A stretch of DNA of 52,310 bases from an uncultured Collinsella sp. (GTDB taxonomy: Bacteria > Actinomycetota > Coriobacteriia > Coriobacteriales > Coriobacteriaceae): contig CAUCQW010000016.1 in the NCBI GenBank assembly GCA_958445065.1, forward strand, positions 1 through 52,310, in the 5' to 3' direction. The position numbers were made by a program, and so were the translations under genes. Positions 18,201 through 25,664 of the stretch are shown one piece after another. The notes below the pieces were generated by a model, which did no database searches, was not told the DNA's origin, and saw only the letters and a program-made list of their open reading frames with translations. Each line of letters begins with the position of its first letter. Position 1 is the first letter of the stretch.

Positions 18201-18766
18201 GTCAGGTGCTCGTCCATCGACTTAATCTTTTTGAGCGCGCGTTCCTTGCGGCGCTTGTGCTTGGAGATGCCGGCGGCCTCCTCGATGAGGGCGCGGCGCT
18301 CCTCCGGGCGGCTCTGCAAAATGGCGTCGAGCTTGCCCTGGCTGATGATGGAATGCGTATCCTTACCCAGGCCTGAATCGTGCAGGATGTCCTGAATGTC
18401 CATCAGGCGGCACGGACTCGAGTTGATGAGGTACTCGCTTTCACCCGAGCGATACATGCGACGGGTGATGGCGACCTCGTCAAAATCGACGGGCAGCATA
18501 TGGTCCGAGTTATCGAGCACCAGCGTGACCTCGGCGATACCCACCGGCTTGCGCGCTGACGAGCCCGAGAAGATGACGTCCTCCATGGCCTGGCCGCGCA
18601 GCTGCTTGGCGCTCTGCTCGCCCAGGACCCACAGAATCGAGTCAGAGATGTTCGATTTTCCCGAGCCGTTGGGACCGACGATGACGGTCAGGCCCGGCTC
18701 AAACGTCATATGGGCGCGATCGGCAAACGACTTGAACCCTTTGAGCGTGAGGGACTTGAGATACAC
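15230..18766 (-). CDS. smc: Chromosome segregation ATPase SMC
   Basis: Long coiled-coil ATPase that organises and separates chromosomes, working with ScpA and ScpB (not in this window), 1178 aa. Walker A GPNGSGKS is at 31-38. Coiled coils run to a hinge near the middle (around residues 500-660, with GDDVLGRLGDVLEAP), then back to the C-terminal head with signature LMSGGEKSLTALALLF and Walker B FYVLDEVEAALDD. The start is a GTG at 18766 with GAGGAA close upstream, ten bases past the rnc stop. Confidence 0.97.
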   Translation of the reverse strand: MYLKSLTLKGFKSFADRAHMTFEPGLTVIVGPNGSGKSNISDSILWVLGEQSAKQLRGQAMEDVIFSGSSARKPVGIAEVTLVLDNSDHMLPVDFDEVAITRRMYRSGESEYLINSSPCRLMDIQDILHDSGLGKDTHSIISQGKLDAILQSRPEERRALIEEAAGISKHKRRKERALKKIKSMDEHLTRARDINKEIARQLRPLERQVDRARKYKELSSRANELTQMLAVDELRSLQSQWNDLESRSKEGAAELELAQYRLGEKERELEKLQVMLEEKGLFVGDLGEQRRHMQDVVGRINSDMRLLEEKGHNMVSRLSDMRGQISSSEHQRRRVVEELEDARAQLEEVTGAHMQAQEDVDAAGPAAAELHERRVALDNQISQLTREQRDVQRVADNAALELAKVKDSLSNAEVEDNMYASRLEQIDEQLEEVMASLESRRDRAEELEGALEEARQAQADAREATEVARAALKDLRNRESEARNKLSEVRSELASQKKLDARMADSSPLVSRLVGVLGDDVLGRLGDVLEAPRELEGLVEQLLAGDIDALLFDDAATLERAGRAALDQKKASGEALLVARGVSGSTAAEGAAGTRLVDRLSVRAGYGPVVEALLGGYYVVDDLSAALSAPVVDGVTYVTPDGARVACGGLVRVGLDAGEASGALERKRRIRELEGLEPDLAAVFEHVSDQVVEANAAVEEARAAEGDVAGEIARLEGERRSLLSEIGRLEQSANNAEVERVRISKRREQAAEAVRAARPRVDELTRSRDEARAQASDLGLQIAEANDELDRVRRDDSEAAGKLADAKVRLAQTSERLRSLKGRVPDLEHRLEGIDRRIRGTRQASRSLELLRLRVDPMHERYSALLERASDWASRLRDQASLEEADSASLKKTIEDAKAEVSRAKERVDAATATQNEFKVARGKLEVQVEAAIKAITADGTTVLEEALMLPAPTDRDAAERELNQLVRQINNLGPVNQVAMEEYEQLKRRADYIEEQLADLESARKALTKITVAIDRKMRKAFLVTFEKVDANFREIFAMLFPGGQAHLEMTDPEHPAETGIEVVAQPRGKRITKMMLMSGGEKSLTALALLFAVYRTRTVPFYVLDEVEAALDDANLSKLIGALDVLRSDTQLLVISHQRRTMEDADVLYGVSMQADGVSRVVSQKLDRETGKVVNA

Positions 18767-18776
18767 GGTTCCTCGC

Positions 18777-19502
18777 TTACACGTGCTTCTTGTTCAAAAT
18801 CACGCCGTTGGTGGTGTAACCCATGCGGTCGAGCGCTTCGAGCGCGGCGGCTCCCTCGGCTTCCTTCTTTGAGGAGCCGGAGCCGCGACCCTGGCGAATA
18901 CCATCGATCAAAACCACGGCGGTAAAGGTGGGCGCATGCGCCGGGCCCTCGGAGCCAACGAGCTTGTACGCCGGGGGCTCGTGACCGTCGGCTTGCACGC
19001 ACTCCTGCAAAAACGACTTGGGGTTCGCAGGATGCTCGGCACGCTCGGAAGCCAAATGCGGCTTAAGCGTACGGTGAATGAACTCTGCCGCGGCATCCCA
19101 GCCAGCATCCAGGTACAGCGCGCCCACGAGCGACTCATAGACGTTCTCGAGCGCCGAATGCAGGCCGCGCGCACCGGTACCGGTCTCGGAGGCACCAAAG
19201 ATGATGATGTCGTCGATGCCCAGCTCGTGAGAAACCTCGGACAGCGTAGCGCCCGAGACAAGCGACACCTTCAGGCGCGTGAGCTTGCCCTCGTCAAACT
19301 CCGGATAGGATTCAAACAGGGAGCGTGCGACCACAGCGCCCAAAATGGAATCGCCCAAGAACTCAAGGCGCTCATAGCTGGCAGAAACCGGCTGGCCCTC
19401 GACTGCCGAGGGATGCGTAAGGGCCGCGCGCAGCAGCACCTTATTATTGAACTCATGGCCCAGGATTTCCTGGGCGCGCGTAAGTCGTTCAGACAAAGCC
19501 AA
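18777..19502 (-). CDS. rnc: Ribonuclease III
   Basis: Double-strand-specific endoribonuclease that matures rRNA and some mRNAs, 241 aa. The signature ERLEFLGDSILG (44-55) holds catalytic Glu47 and Asp51, and the second acidic site is ESLVGALYLDAG. A double-stranded RNA-binding domain follows (about 160-235; AEGAAALEALDRM at its end). The start appears to be a TTG at 19502, with GGGAGG inside the end of acpP eight bases upstream. It lies just after acpP and before smc, a conserved order. Confidence 0.95.
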   Translation of the reverse strand: MALSERLTRAQEILGHEFNNKVLLRAALTHPSAVEGQPVSASYERLEFLGDSILGAVVARSLFESYPEFDEGKLTRLKVSLVSGATLSEVSHELGIDDIIIFGASETGTGARGLHSALENVYESLVGALYLDAGWDAAAEFIHRTLKPHLASERAEHPANPKSFLQECVQADGHEPPAYKLVGSEGPAHAPTFTAVVLIDGIRQGRGSGSSKKEAEGAAALEALDRMGYTTNGVILNKKHV

Positions 19503-19505
19503 GAC

Positions 19506-19748
19506 TTAGGCCTCCCTGGCATTTTCGATCGCGTCGACGGCGTCGGCGACAGAGTTGAGCGAGAGCAGAGTCTCGTCATCGATCTCGAGGTTGAACTCGT
19601 CCTCGATAGCCGTAACCAGCTGCAGGCGCTCGAGCGAGTTGGCATCGAGGTCGTCAAAGGTGGTCTCATCGCTAATTTCGGCAACATCGACGCCCAGAAC
19701 GTCAGCAGCGACCTCGGCGATCTTGTCGAAGATTTCGGAGCGGTCCAT
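19506..19748 (-). CDS. acpP: Acyl carrier protein
   Basis: Small acidic carrier of growing acyl chains in fatty acid synthesis, 80 aa. The phosphopantetheine serine is in LDANSLERLQL, a variant of the usual DSL motif. AGAGGAAG sits about five bases before the ATG at 19748, so the longer reading to 19838 is rejected. It is first in acpP-rnc-smc-ftsY-ffh and lies just after plsX, another lipid gene. Confidence 0.95.
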   Translation of the reverse strand: MDRSEIFDKIAEVAADVLGVDVAEISDETTFDDLDANSLERLQLVTAIEDEFNLEIDDETLLSLNSVADAVDAIENAREA

Positions 19749-19784
19749 AGCGCTTCCTCTCATAGTGCATGAATACCAAAAGAA

Positions 19785-19806
19785 TGGTACCGCCCGGGCG
19801 GTACCA
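19785..19806. terminator. Perfect 22-bp palindrome between plsX and acpP
   Basis: TGGTACCGCCC followed by its exact complement. On the minus strand it is followed by ATTCTTTTGG, so it may be a terminator for plsX. A possible -10 box for acpP (TAGAAT, 19820-19825) lies upstream of it, in which case it would sit in the acpP leader or act as an operator. Confidence 0.55.
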
Positions 19807-19862
19807 AGACACGGTTCTGATTCTACCCCACGACGCACGCCCCGAGACGCATAACGCCGCTG

Positions 19863-20882
19863 TTATAAAACGATGCCGTCCATGGAGTTGGCGACATTCT
19901 CGACCAGCCCGGCGCGCACGGCTTCGGCCGCCGCGAGCGTACCGTTTTTAACAGCCTCGACCGAAGTGGCGCCATGGCCGATCAGGACCACGCCGCGCAG
20001 GCCCAAAAGAATCGCGCCACCCTTGGCGTCGCCCGAAAGCTTGGCCTTTATCTCGCGCATCTGCTTTTTAATGAGCAGCGCGGCGATCTTGGTGCCAAGC
20101 GAAGACATAAAGGCACCCTTGAGTTCCTGCAGCAAAAACTTGGCAGCGCCCTCGGTGGCCTTGAGCGCAATATTGCCCGACATGCCATCGGCAACGACGA
20201 CATCGAAGTTACCGGAGGTGATGTCCGTTCCCTCGCAGTTACCAAAAAAGCCGGGAACGGCGGCTTTCATGGCCGGGAAGCAGGCCTTGGTAAAGTTGGA
20301 GCCCTTCTCGTCCTCGGTGCCGTTAGCAAGCAGGCCCACGCGGGGATGCTCGATGCCCAGGACGACGCGAGCATAGGCGCTACCCATCTGAGCAAAACGC
20401 ACCATGTCATCGACCTCGACATCGGGGTTGGCGCCCATGTCGCACAGGACCGTCAGGCCGCCGGAACGATTGGGCAGCGCATTGGTGAGGCACGGACGCA
20501 CCGGCTGCTTCTTGCCCTCGGCCTGATACCTAAATGGCGTCACGTAAGCGGTGGCCGCGGCGGTCATAGCACCAGTAGAACCAGCAGAGAAGAACGCGTC
20601 CGCGTTGCCCTTCTTAATGGCGCGGCAGGAAAGCACAATCGAAGACTTGCGCTTGGTCATCACGGCGCGAATGGGATCGTCATCCATGGCGATAACGTCG
20701 GGTGCCTCAAGGGCCTCAACACGTGCGTGGGAAGCAGCAAAGGGATTGACGATTTCGGCGGGGCCAGCTGCCAAGACCTCGATATCGGGATCGGCGGCAA
20801 GTGCAGCCTCGATACCATCGAGAACGACCTGAGGTTTCTCGTCTCCACCCACAACGTCTACACAAACGCGAACGTTACTCAT
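19863..20882 (-). CDS. plsX: Phosphate acyltransferase PlsX
   Basis: Converts acyl-ACP to acyl-phosphate, feeding PlsY for phospholipid synthesis, 339 aa. Recognisable segments are VDVVGGDEKP at the N-terminus, SAGSTGAMTAAA, VLCDMGANPDV and the C-terminal GVVLIGHGATSVEAVKNG. I start at the ATG at 20882: AAGGAG lies seven bases away, whereas the ATG two codons earlier is too close. In the family's common motif VDAMGGD, Ala-Met is replaced by Val-Val here. It follows rpmF after a strong terminator. Confidence 0.95.
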   Translation of the reverse strand: MSNVRVCVDVVGGDEKPQVVLDGIEAALAADPDIEVLAAGPAEIVNPFAASHARVEALEAPDVIAMDDDPIRAVMTKRKSSIVLSCRAIKKGNADAFFSAGSTGAMTAAATAYVTPFRYQAEGKKQPVRPCLTNALPNRSGGLTVLCDMGANPDVEVDDMVRFAQMGSAYARVVLGIEHPRVGLLANGTEDEKGSNFTKACFPAMKAAVPGFFGNCEGTDITSGNFDVVVADGMSGNIALKATEGAAKFLLQELKGAFMSSLGTKIAALLIKKQMREIKAKLSGDAKGGAILLGLRGVVLIGHGATSVEAVKNGTLAAAEAVRAGLVENVANSMDGIVL

Positions 20883-20898
20883 ATACATGCTCCTTATA

Positions 20899-20929
20899 CA
20901 AAAATGGCCGACTCATTGAGCCGGCCATT
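20899..20929 (-). terminator. Intrinsic terminator between rpmF and plsX
   Basis: On the minus strand AATGGCCGgCTC pairs with GAGtCGGCCATT around a 3-nt loop, then five T's. It lies 16 nt before the plsX start, so plsX needs read-through or a promoter within the hairpin region. Confidence 0.8.
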
Positions 20930-20969
20930 GTGGTTCCATTTGGAACGGCATCGCATCCAGAGTATACCG

Positions 20970-21149
20970 TTACTCGGTAACGATAACCTCGCGGTCCTTG
21001 TAGAAACCGCAGCTGGGGCACACGTGGTGCGGAAGCTTGACAGCGCCGCAACGGGGGCACGTGGACTGAGCCGCAGCCGAGATCTTCATGTTGGCGGAAC
21101 GACGGGTGTGAGTGCGGATACGACCCTGCTTTTGTTTAGGTACGGGCAT
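20970..21149 (-). CDS. rpmF: 50S ribosomal protein L32
   Basis: Small ribosomal protein, 59 aa, beginning MPVPKQKQGRIRTHTRRSAN. It has a zinc-ribbon pair CPRC (31-34) and CPSC (44-47), so it is the zinc-binding form. GGAAGG lies five bases before the ATG. It follows the DUF177 gene, a pairing seen across bacteria. Confidence 0.95.
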   Translation of the reverse strand: MPVPKQKQGRIRTHTRRSANMKISAAAQSTCPRCGAVKLPHHVCPSCGFYKDREVIVTE

Positions 21150-21213
21150 AGTGACCTTCCTTATGAACTATCCAGTGTGGCGATTACGCGCAAGTAGCGA
21201 TACTACCACAGTT

Positions 21214-21768
21214 TTACTCATCGAGCTTGAGATTCTTCAATGCTGCAAATGGATTTTCCGTGGCAGCGGCCCATTCCGCCTCTGCCTGGGCGGCGCAATC
21301 GCATTGCTCGACGTTGAGATTGCAACCGCATGTGGGGCACAGACCACGGCAATCGGGCTTGCAGAGCACTACAAACGGCGTGTCCATAACGACCGCGTCA
21401 TTGATGGGCTCACCCAGATCGACTAGACGGTCCTCACCCAGGAGCTCGTAGCCGTCCTCGTAGGCCTCGGGATCCTCGGGCTCCTCAAAGAGGTAGAACT
21501 CCTCGATCTCGCCGGCGATATCAAACGAGGCGGGCTCCAGGCAACGGTCGCACTCGCCGGTGGCGTGCGCGCGGACCATACCCGTGAGCAAGACGCCGGT
21601 ACCGGCATTGGTAAAGACAACGTCGTAGTCGATGCCGTCCTGCAGCTGGTAGTCCTTCTCGCCCACCGTGTAGGTGGGGACATCGACCTTACCGGTCAGC
21701 GGATACGAATCTCCAGGAAACTCGAGCTGCTCAGAAAGATCGACGGTAACGCTCGGGAACTCAGCCAT
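21214..21768 (-). CDS. DUF177 (YceD-like) protein
   Basis: A 184-aa protein of the DUF177/YceD family, linked by neighbourhood to rpmF and 23S rRNA accumulation. The cysteine motifs ATGECDRCLEP and LCKPDCRGLCPTCGCNLN match the family's metal-binding pattern. An acidic stretch (EEPEDPEAYEDGYE) separates them. The ATG overlaps the stop of the upstream gene by one base (TAATG), implying coupling. Molecular function is not firmly known. Confidence 0.9.
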   Translation of the reverse strand: MAEFPSVTVDLSEQLEFPGDSYPLTGKVDVPTYTVGEKDYQLQDGIDYDVVFTNAGTGVLLTGMVRAHATGECDRCLEPASFDIAGEIEEFYLFEEPEDPEAYEDGYELLGEDRLVDLGEPINDAVVMDTPFVVLCKPDCRGLCPTCGCNLNVEQCDCAAQAEAEWAAATENPFAALKNLKLDE

Positions 21769-22265
21769 TACCACTGACCATTCTGTTGGGCGGCACCCTC
21801 GTTGAGCTGCTGACGGCAACGGGTAACGGTGCCGGTCAGACTCTTGAGGTTTTCCTCAAGGTGCGTAAAGACCTGCTCTGCGTAGTCCTCGGCAGCATAA
21901 CGCGTCTCGCGCTCGTACTGCTGGGCACGATCGCGGATGTCGTCGGCCTGCTGCTGCGCAAGGCGGACGATCTCCTGCTCACCGGCAATGGTGAGGGCCT
22001 GCTGCTGAGCGTCGGCGATGATGGAATCGGCCTGAGCGGCGGCGGAAGCCATAAGCTCCTCGCGCTCCTTAAGGATACGGCGGGACTTCTGCCACTCCTC
22101 GGGATAGCTCATGCGGATCTCGTCGAGGATGTTGAAGAACACGTCGGCGTCGATGACCTTGAACTGAGCGTTCTTGCCGAAAGGCGGCTTGGCTTCCTCG
22201 ATCAGCCCTTCGAGCTCATCGACCAAGCTGACGATCCTATCGCCAGGAAAATTCTCGCCCGGCAT
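21768..22265 (-). CDS. SepIVA-like / DivIVA-type coiled-coil protein
   Basis: A 165-aa, largely helical protein. It starts MPGENFPGDRIVSLVDELEG, has a conserved-looking motif FNILDEIRMSYPEE, then a long Ala/Gln-rich coiled coil (about 65-150). In mycobacteria the gene beside the DUF177-rnc region encodes SepIVA, a septum-associated DivIVA-like factor, and this gene has the same position and build. A cell-division or envelope-growth role is inference from that synteny. The ATG at 22265 has AGGAG five bases upstream. Confidence 0.72.
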   Translation of the reverse strand: MPGENFPGDRIVSLVDELEGLIEEAKPPFGKNAQFKVIDADVFFNILDEIRMSYPEEWQKSRRILKEREELMASAAAQADSIIADAQQQALTIAGEQEIVRLAQQQADDIRDRAQQYERETRYAAEDYAEQVFTHLEENLKSLTGTVTRCRQQLNEGAAQQNGQW

Positions 22266-22295
22266 CCGGTCTCCTTTCATAGGTAACATATCATC

Positions 22296-22324
22296 GTGCT
22301 AGTTTACCACATGCCACCAGGCAA
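22296..22324 (-). promoter_or_regulatory. Candidate promoter for the SepIVA-like operon
   Basis: On the minus strand TTGCCT (22319-22324), 17-nt spacer, TAGCAC (22296-22301). It lies in the gap between coaD and the SepIVA-like gene, where a promoter is expected. The -10 is weak. Confidence 0.35.
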
Positions 22325-22333
22325 TAAGAAACG

Positions 22334-22831
22334 TCACGAAAAGCGATGTTTGAGCGCTTCGACCACGTTGGGCGGGACAAACGTCGATACGTCACTACCG
22401 AGCGAGGCGATCTGGCGAACAACCGAGCTTGAGATATAGCCGTACTGCGGCGCGCTCATGACAAAGATGGACTCCAGCTCGTTATCCAAGCGATAGTTGA
22501 GGTCGGCCTGCTGCAGCTCGTACTCAAAGTCGGTCATGGCGCGCAGGCCCTTGACCACGGCCCCCGCCCCCTGCTCACGAGCGAAGTCGACCAGCAGGCC
22601 GGTAAAGGGCAGGACCTCAACGCCGTCGATATCACCGAGCGCCTCGCGGGCCAGCGCCACGCGCTCATCGAGCGTAAACGTGGTGCCCACACCGTTTTTA
22701 CCCTGCGACTCGGCAACAGCGACGATCACGCTGGGAAAGATGCGGCGGGCGCGGCGGATCACATCGATATGGCCAAACGTGATGGGATCGAAGGTGCCCG
22801 GGACGATCACGCGATTGATGGTGTCACTCAT
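22334..22831 (-). CDS. coaD: Phosphopantetheine adenylyltransferase
   Basis: Transfers AMP to 4'-phosphopantetheine in coenzyme A synthesis, 165 aa. The nucleotidyltransferase motif PGTFDPITFGHIDVI (T/HxGH) is at residues 11-25 and the C-terminal ISSSVVRQIA motif is present. The ATG at 22831 overlaps the rsmD stop by eight bases. The same frame stays open upstream to 23281, but that part only shadows rsmD. The rsmD-coaD pair is widespread. Confidence 0.96.
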   Translation of the reverse strand: MSDTINRVIVPGTFDPITFGHIDVIRRARRIFPSVIVAVAESQGKNGVGTTFTLDERVALAREALGDIDGVEVLPFTGLLVDFAREQGAGAVVKGLRAMTDFEYELQQADLNYRLDNELESIFVMSAPQYGYISSSVVRQIASLGSDVSTFVPPNVVEALKHRFS

Positions 22832-23480
22832 GAGCATCCTCCTGAAACGTCGTGGCATCGTTGTTGTCAGCATCGGTGCCGGCGCTATCGCCCTCACCAT
22901 CGTCATCGCCGACCCAACGAAGCAGGTCGACCGAGGTAATGCCGTAGCGCTTCTCACGTACAGTCTCAAAGTCTGCCGGATGCGCGCCCGCATCGGCGGC
23001 GGCATGCTCAAACAGGGCATAAGCGCCAGGTGCAAGCAGACCCTGCTGAGCCAAGTTCTGTAGCAGTTCCTCGACCGGCTCGGCACCAAAAGCATAGGGC
23101 GGGTCGAGTAGGACCAGATCAAAGGGGCCGCCCGGTACACGACCGCGCGAGGCACTCGCCAGCATGTCGCCCGTGACCACGCGCCAACGCGCACGGTCGC
23201 GGCAGAGCGACTCGATATTCTTGGTAATGAGCCGCGCGGCGTTGCGATCGATCTCAAACGTCGTGAGCGAGCGGGCCCCACGAGAGAGCATCTCTAACCC
23301 TAAGGCACCGGAGCCGCCAAAGGCGTCCAGCACACGAACTTCGTCCAATTCGAAATCGAATGCCGACATGACCATAGATGCGCACGCCTCGCGCACGCGA
23401 TCAGTCGTGGGGCGGGTGACATCGCGACCACGGGGCTCCTCGATCTTACGACCGCGCCATTCGCCGCCGATGATTCTCAT
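22824..23480 (-). CDS. rsmD: 16S rRNA (guanine966-N2)-methyltransferase RsmD
   Basis: SAM-dependent methyltransferase for G966 of 16S rRNA, 218 aa. It begins MRIIGGEWRGRKI, has the SAM loop VLDAFGGSGALGLE and the catalytic DPPY (LVLLDPPYAFG). An acidic C-terminal extension (about 190-218, rich in Asp) exceeds the usual length. The ATG overlaps the recG stop by four bases (ATGA). Confidence 0.95.
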   Translation of the reverse strand: MRIIGGEWRGRKIEEPRGRDVTRPTTDRVREACASMVMSAFDFELDEVRVLDAFGGSGALGLEMLSRGARSLTTFEIDRNAARLITKNIESLCRDRARWRVVTGDMLASASRGRVPGGPFDLVLLDPPYAFGAEPVEELLQNLAQQGLLAPGAYALFEHAAADAGAHPADFETVREKRYGITSVDLLRWVGDDDGEGDSAGTDADNNDATTFQEDAHE

Positions 23481-25654
23481 CCTCCGCTGACCTCCTTAAA
23501 GATATGTCGATAACGCATGGCGACCGCGTCGCGCAAGGGACGCGTCGCCACAGAGTCAAGGTTGCAAGCATACCTCAAGAGCTCGACCGCGTCCAAATGG
23601 GCCCATTCGATAAGGTCCTCATCGGCGTCCAGGTCCACAAAGCGCAAGGTCACACCGCCGTGCTGGCGGTACCCCAGGATTTCGCCCTCGTGGCGCAGGC
23701 GCAGGTCCATCTGGGCGAGCGTAAAGCCATCCGAGGTTTTTTCGAGCGATTGCAGACGATCTTGCGCCGCCGACGCGCCGCCGTTGCCCTTGGAGTGCGT
23801 CATGACCAGGCACGTGCCCGACACGCTGCCGCGGCCCACGCGACCGCGCAGCTGGTGCAGGGCCGCCAAGCCAAAGCGCTCACCGTTCTCGATGACCATG
23901 ACGGTGGCGTTGGGCACGTCGACACCCACCTCGACCACCGTGGTCGATACGAGCACGTCGATCTCGCCGCGCTTGAAGGCATCGATCACGCGGTCCTTCT
24001 CCCCCGCCGGCATGCGGCCGTGAAGGCGCTCGATGACAAGACCCGGCAACGCCAGGCGCAGGCGGTCGAGCTCGGTTGCCGTATCGTGCAGCGGCACGGG
24101 GACGGTTACGCGGCCCTCATCGTCGCGGGCAATACCGGGCACGTCTTCCAGCTCATCGGCCGAGTCACTCGGCTCCACGAGGGGGCAGATCACATAGGCC
24201 TGCTGGCCCTTTTCATGCGCCTCGCGGATGGCGCCGTAGGCCAAGTCACGGCTCGACTCGGTGAGCACGCGTGTCGTAACGCCTGCCCCCGGAACAGGCC
24301 GATGGCGAATGATGCTCGTGTCCAGGTCGCCATAGACAGAGAGCGCCAACGTACGCGGGATCGGCGTCGCCGTCATAACGAGCAGGTCCGCACCGGGGCC
24401 CTTGGCGCGCAGGGCATTGCGCTGGCCCACACCAAACCGGTGCTGTTCATCGATGACCACGAGCGACAGATGCTTGAACGCAACGTTATCTGAAAGCACC
24501 GCGTGGGTGCCAAAGAGCACGTCGAGCTCGCCCGATTCCAGCTGGGCATGAATGCGCTCGCGCTCTGCGGCCGGCGTGGCACCCGTCAGAAGCGCCCAGG
24601 ACATGCCGGCCTGAGAGAGCAGAGGGCCGGTCTTATCGGCATATTGGCGCGCCAGCACGCCCGTGGGCGCCATAACACAGGCCTGCGTGCCGCTATCGGC
24701 AGCCACAGCCAGCGCGCAGGCGGCAACGGCGGTCTTACCGGTACCGACATCGCCCAGCAGCAGGCGGTTCATCACGCGCCCGCCATCGCACATATCGCGC
24801 AGGATATCTTGGAACGCGGCCTCCTGCTCGTCGCTCAGCGAAAACGGCAGGGCTTGCTTGAGTGCGGCCAGGTGCTCGCCCGCGGTGTGGGCATAGGGCA
24901 CCACATCGACTAGGCCGCCATCGTTGCGCAGGCGCAGCGCCAGCTGAAGGTAAAGGCACTCCTCATAAGCAAGGCGACGTCGCGCGATATCCCGCTCAGC
25001 CATACTCGATGGAAAGTGGATCGATCGAAGCGCGCGGGCATTGCTCATCAGGCGTCGCTTGACGCGCAAGCGTGCGGGAATCGGGTCGAAGGGATTGCCG
25101 ACGACCTCGAGCGCGCCGCTTACGATGCGGCGCATCCACGCCTGGCTCACGCCGTCACTCACATAATGGACCGGCAGGATGGTGCCTGCGGCACGCCCAT
25201 CCTCGAGCTTTTCAAAGTGCGGCGAGGCCATCTGCTTAAAACCGTAGGCAAATTCAACCTTGCCCATCACGGCCAGGCGGTCGCCCTGCTTAAGCTGTTG
25301 GGCAATCCAGGGCTGGCGGAAAAAGGCGACCTGCAGCACGCCCGTCTCGTCAACGAGTGAGACCTCGGTCACCTGCATGCGCGGACGCGGCTGCTTTTGG
25401 ACGATACGATCGACCGTGGCGATGATGGTGCACACGGTACCGATGGGCGCCATCTCGATGGACCACGAACGGGTAAAGTCGAGGTATCGATGAGGAATAT
25501 GGAGAAGGAGGTCCCCCACTGTCCGAATTCCCAGACGGCGAAGGGCCTCCTCACGTTTACCCGAAACATATTTGAGTCGCGCGATATCTTCGTCGAGCGC
25601 ATTGCTCTGGGCAAAGCGCTCCGAGACGCGCGGCACGGAGCACAGCTCGGACAT
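23477..25654 (-). CDS. recG: ATP-dependent DNA helicase RecG
   Basis: Branch-migration helicase that regresses stalled forks, 725 aa. An N-terminal OB-fold wedge domain (about 60-160) precedes helicase motif I GDVGTGKT (near 304-311), the DEQH box (VVIDEQHRFGVGQR), TATPIPRTLA and the C-terminal helicase motifs EVGVDVPNAT and QLRGRVGRG. It lies ten bases after fakA and overlaps rsmD by four bases. Confidence 0.96.
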   Translation of the reverse strand: MSELCSVPRVSERFAQSNALDEDIARLKYVSGKREEALRRLGIRTVGDLLLHIPHRYLDFTRSWSIEMAPIGTVCTIIATVDRIVQKQPRPRMQVTEVSLVDETGVLQVAFFRQPWIAQQLKQGDRLAVMGKVEFAYGFKQMASPHFEKLEDGRAAGTILPVHYVSDGVSQAWMRRIVSGALEVVGNPFDPIPARLRVKRRLMSNARALRSIHFPSSMAERDIARRRLAYEECLYLQLALRLRNDGGLVDVVPYAHTAGEHLAALKQALPFSLSDEQEAAFQDILRDMCDGGRVMNRLLLGDVGTGKTAVAACALAVAADSGTQACVMAPTGVLARQYADKTGPLLSQAGMSWALLTGATPAAERERIHAQLESGELDVLFGTHAVLSDNVAFKHLSLVVIDEQHRFGVGQRNALRAKGPGADLLVMTATPIPRTLALSVYGDLDTSIIRHRPVPGAGVTTRVLTESSRDLAYGAIREAHEKGQQAYVICPLVEPSDSADELEDVPGIARDDEGRVTVPVPLHDTATELDRLRLALPGLVIERLHGRMPAGEKDRVIDAFKRGEIDVLVSTTVVEVGVDVPNATVMVIENGERFGLAALHQLRGRVGRGSVSGTCLVMTHSKGNGGASAAQDRLQSLEKTSDGFTLAQMDLRLRHEGEILGYRQHGGVTLRFVDLDADEDLIEWAHLDAVELLRYACNLDSVATRPLRDAVAMRYRHIFKEVSGG

Positions 25655-25664
25655 GGGCAGTTGC

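Noticed and set aside
22832..23281. Upstream extension of coaD to a 315-aa protein
   Set aside because: The extra part overlaps rsmD and has arginine/serine-rich shadow composition. coaD proper starts at 22831 with the family's N-terminus.
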